A stretch of DNA of 6,755 bases from Actinomycetota bacterium (GCA_003456155.1 DMPC01000176.1:47598-54352); one strand, 5' to 3'; shown: positions 1 to 6,295, counted from the first letter of the stretch. Program-made: numbers and translations. The notes: generated from the letters alone by a model not told the origin.

Positions 1-188
1 CCGGCCACCATCACCTGCGTCTTGGCTGCCAGGCGCCGCAGGGCCGCGGAGTGCAGGACGCGGGCGCGGTCACGGGCAAAGGGGGTGCGGACGGACTCCT
101 TGACCGGCTCGGTCACGAACCGCGCCGCATCGTGCTCTACGTAGCCCGGAGGAATCGGTGTCACCGGTCGAGAGTAGTGCCGGGGCAC
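1..188 (-). CDS. dgt: dGTPase-like dNTP triphosphohydrolase, N-terminal fragment
   Basis: Only the first 62 codons are present; the gene leaves the window at its left edge. The visible protein begins MPRHYSRPVTPIPPGYVEHD and carries the family's N-terminal block RTPFARDRARVLHSAALRRL (residues 34-53), followed by AAKTQV. This block is characteristic of Dgt-type HD-domain enzymes, which hydrolyse dNTPs to deoxynucleoside plus triphosphate and act in cytoplasmic dNTP-pool control. The metal-binding HD residues lie beyond the edge and cannot be checked. I chose the GTG at 186-188 because it is preceded by a purine-rich GGCGAG with 10 nt spacing. The reading frame stays open further upstream without a better start, and a second GTG twelve codons downstream has no ribosome site. 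It follows the thioredoxin lipoprotein gene by 38 nt and is probably co-transcribed with it. In many actinobacteria dgt lies next to dnaG, which would be expected to the left (inference). Confidence 0.88.
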   Translation of the reverse strand, partial: MPRHYSRPVTPIPPGYVEHDAARFVTEPVKESVRTPFARDRARVLHSAALRRLAAKTQVMVA

Positions 189-222
189 CGACGCAAGACT
201 CGCCTGCCCCGCTACGAGCGGG
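181..222 (-). promoter_or_regulatory. Two mutually exclusive stem-loops in the tlpA-dgt intercistronic region
   Basis: Read on the minus strand (the mRNA sense), two perfect stems overlap. Stem A is CCCGCT / AGCGGG with a 3-nt loop (208-222) and begins 4 nt after the thioredoxin stop codon. Stem B is CGGGGCA / TGCCCCG (205-211 with 181-187) with a 17-nt loop; it includes two bases of the dgt GTG start and holds the ribosome-site purines in its loop. Positions 208-211 are used by both, so forming A disrupts B. The base pairing is seen directly. Any regulatory role, such as gating dgt translation or processing the operon mRNA, is inference. Confidence 0.4.
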
Positions 223-226
223 CGCG

Positions 227-775
227 TCAGCCGGTCTGCTTCGCCAGCACCTGACCCACCGCGTTGGCCAGCCCGATGGGATCGGTCGCGCCGATGATGC
301 GGGTCGCGATCCGGCCCTCTCGGTCCAGGATCACGGTGCTCGGCAGGGACTTGGGCGGGATGCCGGGAATGGTGGCGAGGATCGCGCCGTCAGAGTCGGC
401 GATGCTCGGGAACGTCATCCCCATCTCGTCGATGAAGTCCTGCGCCGCCGTGCGGTCGTCGCTGACGTTGAGTCCGACCACGGCGATGTCCGCCGGATCA
501 GCCGACCCGTCCAGGTCGACGAAGGCGGGCATCTCCGATCGACAGGGGGCGCACCAGGAGGCCCAGGCGTTGATCACCACCACCTGGCCCCGCAGGTCGG
601 CGAGAGAGAACGGATCGCCCTCCAGGGTCGTGCCGGTGAAGTCGAGGGGTGCCTCGCGATCCTCGACCGCCACTGCGTCCACGCCCACGAGAGCGGACGC
701 CGGCTGCTCACGTCCGCATCCGGCGACCAGAAGGGGCAGAACGAGGAGCGGCGCGAGTGCAGCGGCGCGTCTCAT
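227..775 (-). CDS. TlpA/ResA-like thioredoxin-fold lipoprotein
   Basis: This 182-residue protein is exported and lipid-anchored. It has a short basic n-region (MRR), a hydrophobic core, and the lipobox LVAGC, with lipidation expected on Cys20. The thioredoxin-like domain spans roughly residues 43-180. It contains the active site WASWCAPC (Cys75 and Cys78) and the cis-proline loop SLPSTVILDREG (Pro145), the TlpA/ResA/AhpC-TSA arrangement. Proteins of this family act outside the membrane as thiol-disulfide oxidoreductases, usually reducing cytochrome c apoprotein cysteines or other exported thiols. The true substrate cannot be told from sequence, and no ccdA or cytochrome-maturation gene is in the window. 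The ATG lies 9 nt after the upstream TAG, with GGAG only 2 nt from the start, so translation may be coupled to the DUF218 gene. An in-frame stop just upstream rules out a longer protein. Confidence 0.9.
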   Translation of the reverse strand: MRRAAALAPLLVLPLLVAGCGREQPASALVGVDAVAVEDREAPLDFTGTTLEGDPFSLADLRGQVVVINAWASWCAPCRSEMPAFVDLDGSADPADIAVVGLNVSDDRTAAQDFIDEMGMTFPSIADSDGAILATIPGIPPKSLPSTVILDREGRIATRIIGATDPIGLANAVGQVLAKQTG

Positions 776-784
776 GACTCCATG

Positions 785-1525
785 CTAGGCAGGCGCGTCG
801 ATGACCGGGCGCAGCGACCATCGGGTGAGCAGATGGTGGCGGACGAGCGCGGCAACCTCCCTGGCGACCTGCTCCGAGGTCAGCGCTGCTCCGGGACCAT
901 CCGCGGTGGGCGACAGATGGGCATCGATGCCGAGTGCGGACGACGTCGCGCCGGCTCGCGCCGCCTGTGCAGGATCGGTGACCACGGTCGCCGAGGACCA
1001 CCCGAGATCACGCATGACTCCGGCCACCACCCGCAGTGATCCAACGGTGTCTGCGCCGGTGTCGAACGAGACGATGTCCCGATCGGCCACGCCCTGCTCG
1101 ACGAGGATGCGGCGCTCGTCGCCAGCACGCCGTTGGGGACCCGTCACGATCACCACAGGTGCCACGCCCTCACGGTAGAGCTGAGCCGCGTGCTCGAGGC
1201 GGGCGCGGAGCACCGGTCGGGTGTTCCCCCAGTACTGGGCCGGATCCAGCACCACGATGGCCTGGGTGGGAGTGCGATCATCCACGTGCGAACTCAGGAC
1301 GACCTGAAGCGTGGCGCCGATCGGGAGCAGCAGGAGCAGGCCGACGAAGGCGGTCGCCACACCCGCAACGAGAACCTTGGACGTGCGGGCGCTCGGCTCA
1401 GCGCCCGCGACCAGCCGGGCCCCGTCAGCGATCCTGCGGGAGGCGCTCCGCGCACCTGATGACGCCGACGGAGCACCCACGGGCCCATCGTCACACGGGT
1501 TGCTCGGGATGCACGGCTGCGACAC
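785..1525 (-). CDS. DUF218 (YdcF/SanA-like) membrane-anchored protein, divergent
   Basis: This 246-residue protein has a low-complexity Ser/Ala/Gly-rich N-terminus (about 14-50), one strong membrane segment (about 51-77, containing GLLLLLPIG), and a DUF218-type domain (about 88-235). Matching family features include the strand AIVVLDPAQYWG, then RLEHAAQLYREGVAPVVIVTG, the acidic DER, LVEQGV, the D-T of DTGADTVGSL, and VVTDPAQAAR. DUF218 proteins such as E. coli SanA and YdcF are linked to envelope functions, but their biochemistry is poorly established, so no reaction is assigned. Two positions depart from the usual pattern: LDPAQ replaces the common LGAAQ, and Gln stands where most members have His in the (S/T)D-P-Y-H segment. 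The GTG start at 1523-1525 is the first possible one, because an in-frame TGA lies just upstream. It has no clear ribosome site, so a later start such as the GTG at codon 16 is possible. It begins 20 nt after the ppdK stop and ends 9 nt before the lipoprotein gene. Confidence 0.8.
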   Translation of the reverse strand: MSQPCIPSNPCDDGPVGAPSASSGARSASRRIADGARLVAGAEPSARTSKVLVAGVATAFVGLLLLLPIGATLQVVLSSHVDDRTPTQAIVVLDPAQYWGNTRPVLRARLEHAAQLYREGVAPVVIVTGPQRRAGDERRILVEQGVADRDIVSFDTGADTVGSLRVVAGVMRDLGWSSATVVTDPAQAARAGATSSALGIDAHLSPTADGPGAALTSEQVAREVAALVRHHLLTRWSLRPVIDAPA

Positions 1526-1545
1526 CGGTCATCGGCACGCGTGGA

Positions 1546-4281
1546 TCAGCGCGTATCGCTGCGGGTCACGTGACGCGACACCGCTGCCCGGCCCGACTCC
1601 AAGCGCGCGACCGGCACACGGAAGGGCGAGCAGGACACATAGTCGAGGCCGATCTCGTCGAAGAAGTGGATCGACTCAGGATCCCCGCCGTGCTCACCGC
1701 AGACACCGCAGTGGAGGTTGGGGCGTCGGGCACGACCCTTCTTGACGGCGATTCGAACCAGCTCGCCGACTCCCTCGCGGTCGATCGACTCGAACGGGGA
1801 GACGCCGAAGACGCCCTTCTCCAGGTATGCCGAGAAGAAGGCCGCCTCAACGTCATCGCGGCTGAAGCCCCACGTCGTCTGCGTGAGGTCATTCGTCCCG
1901 AACGAGAAGAACTCGGCGGCCTCGGCGATCTGCCCGGCCGTGAGCGCGGCTCGAGGCAGCTCGATCATGGTGCCGATGGGGAACTTGAGCGTGCAGCCGT
2001 GGGCGTCTGCCACCTCCTTGAGAACACCGGCCGCCTCGTCGATGACCAGTTCGAGCTCCTGGATCGACCCCACCAGCGGGATCATGATCTCCGCCCGCGG
2101 ATCGCCTCCCATGCGCTGACGGAAGCAGGCCGCCTCGGCGATCGCACGCACCTGCAGGGCGAACAGGCCGGGAAGAACCAGCCCCAGACGGACGCCGCGA
2201 AGGCCCAGCATCGGGTTCTGCTCGTGGAGCCGATTGACGGCCTGCAGGAGGCGCAGATCTGCCTCGTGCTCCTCGCCACGAGCCTCCGCCACGGCCACGC
2301 GGACGGCGAGCTCGGTGAGATCGGGCAGGAACTCGTGCAGGGGCGGGTCGATCAGCCTGATGGTGACCGGAAGTCCGTCCATCGCCTCGAGGATGCGGAT
2401 GAAGTCCTTGCGCTGGAGCGGCAGCAGAGCGTCGAGCGCCTGCCTCCTGTCCTCGTCAGTGTCGGCGAGAATAAGCCGCTCGACATGCGTCTTGCGCTCG
2501 CCGAGGAACATGTGCTCGGTTCGGAGCAGACCGATGCCCTCCGCGCCCATGTGACGCGCGCGCGTCGCATCCTCGGGAGTGTCGGCATTGGCCCGGACCC
2601 TCAGCCGACGTGCACGATCAGCCGCCGTCATGATCCGGTCGACGGCGCGAATGAGCTCGGCCGTCTCGTCATCCGCATCCTCGACAGCAGCATGGAGGCC
2701 CGCCTCGAAGTAGGTGACAACGGCACTGGGCACCACCGGCATCGCTCCGAGGAACACGTCTCCTGTGCTGCCGTCGATGGAGACGACGTCGCCCTCCTTG
2801 ACCAGGTGACCGTCCGAGGTGGTGATCACCCGGGCCTTGGTGTCGACATCGAGGGACTCAGCACCGCAGACCGCTGTCTTGCCCATGCCCCGGGCCACGA
2901 CGGCAGCATGGGACGTCTTGCCGCCCCTGCTGGTGAGGATGCCCGCAGCGGCGATCATTCCCTCGAGGTCGTCCGGGTTGGTCTCGCGACGCACGAGGAT
3001 CACCGACTCGCCGTCCTTCGCCCACTTCACCGCAGTCGGCGAGTCGAAGATGACGCGGCCGACGGCTGCTCCCGGAGAGGCGTTCATGCCCTTGGCGATC
3101 CGCCCGTCGGATCCCCCGACGGCGAACCTGGGGAACATCAGCTGGCCGAGCTGGTGCCCCGTGACGCGCATCAGCGCCTCGTCCATCGAGATGACACCCT
3201 CATCGACCAGCTGAACGGCGATCCGGAAGGCCGCTGCGGCCGTGCGCTTGCCCACGCGTGTCTGAAGCATCCAGAGCTTGCCGCGCTCGATGGTGAACTC
3301 GATGTCGCACAGATCCCGATAGTGCAGCTCGAGTGTTCTCATGATCTCCATGAGCTGCGCGTAGGAGACCGGATCGATCGACTCGAGGGCCTGCAGCGGG
3401 CTGGTGTTGCGGATCCCTGCGACGACGTCCTCTCCCTGGGCATCGGCCAGATAGTCCCCGTAGACACCGCTGTGCCCGGTGCCTGGATCGCGAGTGAAGG
3501 CCACACCGGTGCCCGACCCCTCTCCCGCATTGCCGAAGGCCATCACCTGGACGTTCACCGCTGTCCCGAGCGTGTGCGGGATGCGCTCCTGTCGGCGATA
3601 CAGCCGCGCGCGCTCGGTGTTCCACGAGTGGAAGACGGAGCGGATCGCGAGGTCAAGCTGCTGGTAGGGATCCTGGGGGAACTCGTGACCGGTGGACTCA
3701 CGGACGATCGACTTGTAGGCGTCGACAAGGCGCCTCAGCGCGTCGACCGGAAGCTCGACATCCGTCGCCACGCCGGCCTTGGCCTTCATCTGGTCGAGCG
3801 TGCTCTCGAACTCCTCCCCGTTGATGCCCAGCACGGTCTTGCCGAACATCTGGATCAGTCGACGGTAGGAGTCCCAGGCGAAGTGATCGTCGTGAGCCAT
3901 CCGTGCCAGCCCGGCGACGCTGGCATCGTTCAGGCCGATGTTGAGGACGGTCTCCATCATCCCGGGCATCGAGAAGCGCGCCCCTGATCGCACGGAGACG
4001 AGCAGCGGGTTCTCCGGATCCCCCAGCCTGCGGCCCATCTCCTCCTCGAGCCGCGCCGTGTGATCGGCGATCTGCCGGCGCAGTCCGGAGGGTCCATGAC
4101 CGTTCTCGAGGAAGTACCGGCATGCCTCGGTCGTGATCGTGAAGCCCGGCGGCACAGGCAGGCCCAGACGGGTCATCTCGGCAAGGTTGGCTCCCTTGCC
4201 GCCCAGCAGGTCGACCTTGGTGCGATCGCCCTCGGAGAAGTCGTACACATAGGCCGGCGCGAGCGCAGGGGTGACCGTCAT
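1546..4281 (-). CDS. ppdK: Pyruvate, phosphate dikinase (PPDK)
   Basis: The 911-residue product is a complete PPDK, which reversibly converts pyruvate, ATP and Pi into PEP, AMP and PPi in the cytosol. The N-terminal ATP-grasp region shows GGKGANLAEM (27-36), VSVRSGARFSMPGMMETVLN (95-114) and GEGSGTGVAFTRDPGTG (253-269). The swivelling phosphohistidine domain has GGKTSHAAVVARGMGK, with catalytic His458 and the regulatory Thr456 two residues before it. The C-terminal TIM-barrel PEP/pyruvate domain has GLLRTEHMF (Arg587), RLIDPPLHEFLP (Arg642), MIELPRAAL (Glu774), NDLTQTTWGFSRDD (Asn797, Asp798) and GVCGEHGGDP (Cys861, the proton-transfer cysteine). All key residues are present and the frame is unbroken. 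At 911 residues it is slightly longer than the roughly 875 usual for bacterial forms. The ATG start is favoured over an in-frame TTG twelve codons upstream because AGGTGAGG lies immediately before it. It is the first gene of the probable operon. The PPDK regulatory kinase/phosphatase is not in the window, although its target threonine is conserved. Confidence 0.97.
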   Translation of the reverse strand: MTVTPALAPAYVYDFSEGDRTKVDLLGGKGANLAEMTRLGLPVPPGFTITTEACRYFLENGHGPSGLRRQIADHTARLEEEMGRRLGDPENPLLVSVRSGARFSMPGMMETVLNIGLNDASVAGLARMAHDDHFAWDSYRRLIQMFGKTVLGINGEEFESTLDQMKAKAGVATDVELPVDALRRLVDAYKSIVRESTGHEFPQDPYQQLDLAIRSVFHSWNTERARLYRRQERIPHTLGTAVNVQVMAFGNAGEGSGTGVAFTRDPGTGHSGVYGDYLADAQGEDVVAGIRNTSPLQALESIDPVSYAQLMEIMRTLELHYRDLCDIEFTIERGKLWMLQTRVGKRTAAAAFRIAVQLVDEGVISMDEALMRVTGHQLGQLMFPRFAVGGSDGRIAKGMNASPGAAVGRVIFDSPTAVKWAKDGESVILVRRETNPDDLEGMIAAAGILTSRGGKTSHAAVVARGMGKTAVCGAESLDVDTKARVITTSDGHLVKEGDVVSIDGSTGDVFLGAMPVVPSAVVTYFEAGLHAAVEDADDETAELIRAVDRIMTAADRARRLRVRANADTPEDATRARHMGAEGIGLLRTEHMFLGERKTHVERLILADTDEDRRQALDALLPLQRKDFIRILEAMDGLPVTIRLIDPPLHEFLPDLTELAVRVAVAEARGEEHEADLRLLQAVNRLHEQNPMLGLRGVRLGLVLPGLFALQVRAIAEAACFRQRMGGDPRAEIMIPLVGSIQELELVIDEAAGVLKEVADAHGCTLKFPIGTMIELPRAALTAGQIAEAAEFFSFGTNDLTQTTWGFSRDDVEAAFFSAYLEKGVFGVSPFESIDREGVGELVRIAVKKGRARRPNLHCGVCGEHGGDPESIHFFDEIGLDYVSCSPFRVPVARLESGRAAVSRHVTRSDTR

Positions 4282-4283
4282 AA

Positions 4284-4291
4284 CCTCACCT
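4284..4291 (-). promoter_or_regulatory. ppdK ribosome binding site
   Basis: AGGTGAGG on the minus strand ends 2 nt before the ATG. Its AGGTGA core (4286-4291) matches the anti-Shine-Dalgarno complement with a 4-nt spacer. This decides the ppdK start in favour of the ATG at 4279-4281 over the TTG at 4315-4317, which has no such site. Confidence 0.65.
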
Positions 4292-4388
4292 GACACCCAC
4301 CGGTGCCCCCGTTGCAACCAGCCATGGTCATGTGCGCGCTTACATGCGTGTGACCTCGGCCACGGACAGGACCAAGGACCCGCCGACG

Positions 4389-4394
4389 TAGGCT
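4389..4394 (+). promoter_or_regulatory. Candidate -10 element for a leaderless VKOR transcript
   Basis: TAGGCT fits the actinobacterial TANNNT -10 consensus. It ends exactly 6 nt before the ATG at 4401, so transcription would start at or beside the first base of the start codon. The bases between are CTCCTC, a pyrimidine run with no Shine-Dalgarno potential; the nearest AAGGA is about 22 nt away. The -35 match is weak: a GGACA-containing element near 4364-4368 with about 20 nt spacing. Confidence 0.4.
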
Positions 4395-4400
4395 CTCCTC

Positions 4401-5075
4401 ATGACCCAGAACCAGCACCTCGATGGGGCCGACGCAGGCCCGGACGATCCGGAGGATCAGCGGCCGACGCCCTTCGTCGCCGGCCCCGTGCGCCACCGAG
4501 GCGCCTACATCGAGATGCTCGTGTCCGCGGTCATCGGCCTCATCGCCGCCCTCGTGCTGTCCATCGAGGCGATCACCCTCGCCGAGAACCCGTTCGCCGA
4601 TCTCGGGTGCGACCTCAACGCCGTGCTGTCCTGCGGGACCGTGGGGCAGTCCTGGCAGGCGAGCTTGCTCGGCTTCCCGAATGCCTATCTGGGGCTGATC
4701 GCCGAGCCCGTGGTCATCACCCTCGCGGTCGCGGCCCTCGGGGGTGTCCGCTTCCCCCGATGGTTCATGATCGCCGCGCAGGTCGTCTACTCGATCGGGC
4801 TGATCTTCGCCTACTGGCTGTTCGCCCAGTCCTACTTCGTCATCGGGGCCCTGTGCCCGTGGTGCCTGACCATCACCGTGACCACGACCCTGGTGTTCGC
4901 GAGCATGACCCGCGTCAACCTGCTCGACGGCAACATCCGACTCTCGGCCTCGACCTACCGGACCGTGGCCTCCTGGCTCCGGGCCGGCGTCGACACCCTC
5001 ATCGTGATCCTCATCGTGGCCGCACTCACGGCGATGATCGTCATCAAGTACGGCTCGGTCCTGTTCGGCGGCTGA
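4401..5075 (+). CDS. Vitamin K epoxide reductase (VKOR) family membrane protein
   Basis: This 224-residue integral membrane protein belongs to the VKOR family. Bacterial members oxidise extracytoplasmic DsbA-like proteins and pass the electrons to quinone, as DsbB does in E. coli. An acidic, probably cytoplasmic N-terminus (1-34) precedes about five membrane segments (near 38-60, 95-113, 121-142, 145-168 and 198-217). The loop cysteine pair Cys70/Cys78 lies in GCDLNAVLSCGTVGQSW, and the quinone-proximal CXXC is Cys152/Cys155 in LCPWCLT. The GFPNAYLGL stretch (91-99) is also a family hallmark. No thioredoxin domain is fused to it, so a separate DsbA-like partner is expected and is not in the window. 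It is divergent from ppdK and ends 3 bp from the dusB stop. The ATG lacks a Shine-Dalgarno sequence, consistent with leaderless translation. The gene could be called vkor, but I leave the symbol blank because naming varies. Confidence 0.93.
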   Translation: MTQNQHLDGADAGPDDPEDQRPTPFVAGPVRHRGAYIEMLVSAVIGLIAALVLSIEAITLAENPFADLGCDLNAVLSCGTVGQSWQASLLGFPNAYLGLIAEPVVITLAVAALGGVRFPRWFMIAAQVVYSIGLIFAYWLFAQSYFVIGALCPWCLTITVTTTLVFASMTRVNLLDGNIRLSASTYRTVASWLRAGVDTLIVILIVAALTAMIVIKYGSVLFGG

Positions 5076-5088
5076 GGATCACCCGCCG
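5066..5088. terminator. Inverted repeat across the VKOR/dusB convergent junction
   Basis: CGGCGG (5066-5071) and CCGCCG (5083-5088) form a perfect 6-bp GC stem with an 11-nt loop. Its centre, position 5077, is the middle of the 3-bp gap between the two stop codons. Each arm lies in the last codons of one gene. No T-run follows on either strand, so it is not a classical intrinsic terminator. Actinobacteria are reported to use stems without U-tracts, so a shared bidirectional terminator is possible; chance in GC-rich coding ends is the alternative. Confidence 0.35.
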
Positions 5089-6221
5089 CTGACGCTGATC
5101 TCCGCCCGAGCCACGAGGGCCGCCGTCTCCGTATCGATGTCGCAGGTATCGAGCCAGCCGTCCGGCAGCGCGGGGCGCTTGTTGCCCGACGTGCGTCCGC
5201 GCGGCCCACTGCCCACCTCGATGTTGAACGCCTGATCGGCGTCGATCTGGGCCAGGAGCTGGTCCAGCTCAGCCAGTGATGCCACCGTGCCCAGGGCCTG
5301 GCGCACCTGCTGCCGGACGCTGAAGCCCTTGAGGTACCAGGCCATGTGCTTGCGCATGTCACGACAGCCCTTGTCCTCGCCGTAGTCATCGACCAGCAGT
5401 TGAGCGTGACGGCGAAGTGTCGCGAGCACATCTGCCAGGCCGGGATCATCGGGGACGGAACGATCCTCGAATGCCGCGGCCAGCTGGCCGAACAGCCAGG
5501 GACGCCCCAGGCAGCCACGGCCGACGACCACACCGTCGACTCCGGTGGACTCGACCATCCGCAGGGCATCCTGTGCCGTCCAGATGTCACCGTTGCCCAG
5601 AACCGGCGTGCCGAGGGGGGCGAGGGCCTCCTTGAGCCGGGCGATGGCCTGCCAGTCCGCCACTCCGGCGTACATCTGATCGGCGGTCCGTCCGTGCAAC
5701 GCCACCCAGGCCACGCCTTCCTCCGCCGCCGCGCGACCGGCGTCGAGGTAGGTCAGGTGATCGTCGTCGATGCCCTTGCGCATCTTGACCGACACGGGCA
5801 CGCGACCGTCGGCCGCTTCAACGGCGGACCGAACGATGCTGCGGAACAGGTCCCGCTTCCAGGGCAGCGCGCTGCCGCCGCCGCGTCGGGTCACCTTGGG
5901 TACCGGGCATCCGAAGTTCAGGTCGATGTGATCGGCACGGTCCTCGTCGACGAGCAGGCGCACCGCCGCACCGACTGTTCCCGGAGCAACCCCGTAGAGC
6001 TGCACCGCACGCGGCGACTCCTCGGGGCCGAAGGTGACGAGGTCGAGGGACTCCTCGCTGCGCTCCACGAGGGCGCGGGAGGTGACCATCTCCGAGACGT
6101 ACATCCCGACGCCCGCTGCTCCCGAGGCACGAGCCGACTCGCGGCAGAGCCGACGGAACGCCCGATTCGTGATGCCGGCCATCGGGGCGAGCACCACGGG
6201 GGGCGAGAAGGGGATCGGCAC
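5079..6221 (-). CDS. dusB: tRNA-dihydrouridine synthase DusB
   Basis: This 380-residue flavoenzyme reduces specific uridines in tRNA to dihydrouridine using FMN and NAD(P)H. The TIM-barrel part shows VVLAPMAGITNRAFR (9-23), a segment ending in SEMVTSRAL, and LNFGCPVPKVTRRGGGSALP with catalytic Cys105. It continues with VSVKMRKGIDD (Lys146), LHGRTADQMYAG (His176), GNGDI (209-213) and GRGCLGRPWLF (phosphate-binding end of the barrel). The helical tRNA-binding C-terminal domain includes RKHMAWYLKGF (290-300). The tail reading GPRGRTSGNKRPALPDGWLD is typical of actinobacterial DusB/NifR3 proteins and makes it longer than the 321-residue E. coli enzyme. The start is GTG at 6219-6221, with no Shine-Dalgarno sequence at normal distance; GGAG lies about 15 nt away. 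It is divergent from the MFS gene and convergent with VKOR. Confidence 0.96.
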   Translation of the reverse strand: MPIPFSPPVVLAPMAGITNRAFRRLCRESARASGAAGVGMYVSEMVTSRALVERSEESLDLVTFGPEESPRAVQLYGVAPGTVGAAVRLLVDEDRADHIDLNFGCPVPKVTRRGGGSALPWKRDLFRSIVRSAVEAADGRVPVSVKMRKGIDDDHLTYLDAGRAAAEEGVAWVALHGRTADQMYAGVADWQAIARLKEALAPLGTPVLGNGDIWTAQDALRMVESTGVDGVVVGRGCLGRPWLFGQLAAAFEDRSVPDDPGLADVLATLRRHAQLLVDDYGEDKGCRDMRKHMAWYLKGFSVRQQVRQALGTVASLAELDQLLAQIDADQAFNIEVGSGPRGRTSGNKRPALPDGWLDTCDIDTETAALVARAEISVSGG

Positions 6222-6295
6222 AAGGTGATTGTTCCACTCCCTCGATGGGGCAGAATCACGACCGCAACCGCGCCCCGACCTCTCCCTGGAGACCC
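6222..6295. promoter_or_regulatory. Divergent dusB/MFS promoter region
   Basis: For the plus-strand MFS gene, TTGTTC (6229-6234) and CAGAAT (6251-6256) with a 16-nt spacer make a plausible promoter. It would start transcription near 6263 and leave a leader of about 33 nt. For dusB on the minus strand, AACAAT (6228-6233) is a 4-of-6 match to TATAAT and ends exactly 6 nt before the GTG start, which would give a leaderless mRNA. The two elements share bases 6229-6233, so they may compete or only one may be real. The -35 for dusB is poor. Confidence 0.35.
6288..6291 (+). promoter_or_regulatory. Ribosome binding site of the MFS transporter gene
   Basis: GGAG lies 4 nt before the ATG at 6296. This site is clear, unlike those of the VKOR and dusB genes, and it fixes the transporter start. 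Confidence 0.55.

Larger units (their letters stand above)
4282..4400. promoter_or_regulatory. Divergent ppdK/VKOR spacer with inverted repeats
   Basis: This 119-bp spacer must hold promoters for both flanking genes. Near its middle are an inverted repeat CATGT-N8-ACATG (4329-4346) and an offset one, GGTCA-N20-TGACC (4326-4355). They do not share a centre, so they may be one degenerate operator or chance. I could not find a convincing -35/-10 pair for ppdK on the minus strand. Confidence 0.3.

Noticed and set aside
158..1039. A 293-codon plus-strand frame over the thioredoxin and DUF218 genes
   Set aside because: Its composition is that of a shadow frame, it has no ribosome site or motif, and it opposes two recognisable genes.
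1536..1543. Palindrome CACGCGTG in the ppdK-DUF218 gap
   Set aside because: Eight bases in a 20-nt GC-rich gap are too little to support a binding site, and it cannot form a stem without a loop.
1565..1574. Perfect 10-bp palindrome GTCACGTGAC near the 3' end of ppdK
   Set aside because: It lies inside the coding sequence for the last PPDK residues, has no flanking regulatory context, and such short palindromes arise by chance.
1036..3987. A 983-codon open frame on the plus strand, antisense to ppdK and the DUF218 gene
   Set aside because: Its translation is rich in Arg, His and Asp with no recognisable domain, and it lies opposite an intact PPDK carrying every catalytic motif. Long antisense open frames are expected in high-GC coding DNA.
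4282..4317. Extension of ppdK to an upstream in-frame TTG (12 extra codons)
   Set aside because: A good AGGTGA ribosome site stands immediately before the internal ATG and would fall within coding sequence in the longer version. The extra residues match nothing I recognise in PPDK.
4271..5092. A 273-codon plus-strand frame overlapping the VKOR gene
   Set aside because: The translation is arginine- and proline-rich low-complexity sequence in the wrong frame. The overlapping VKOR frame has conserved cysteines and membrane segments.
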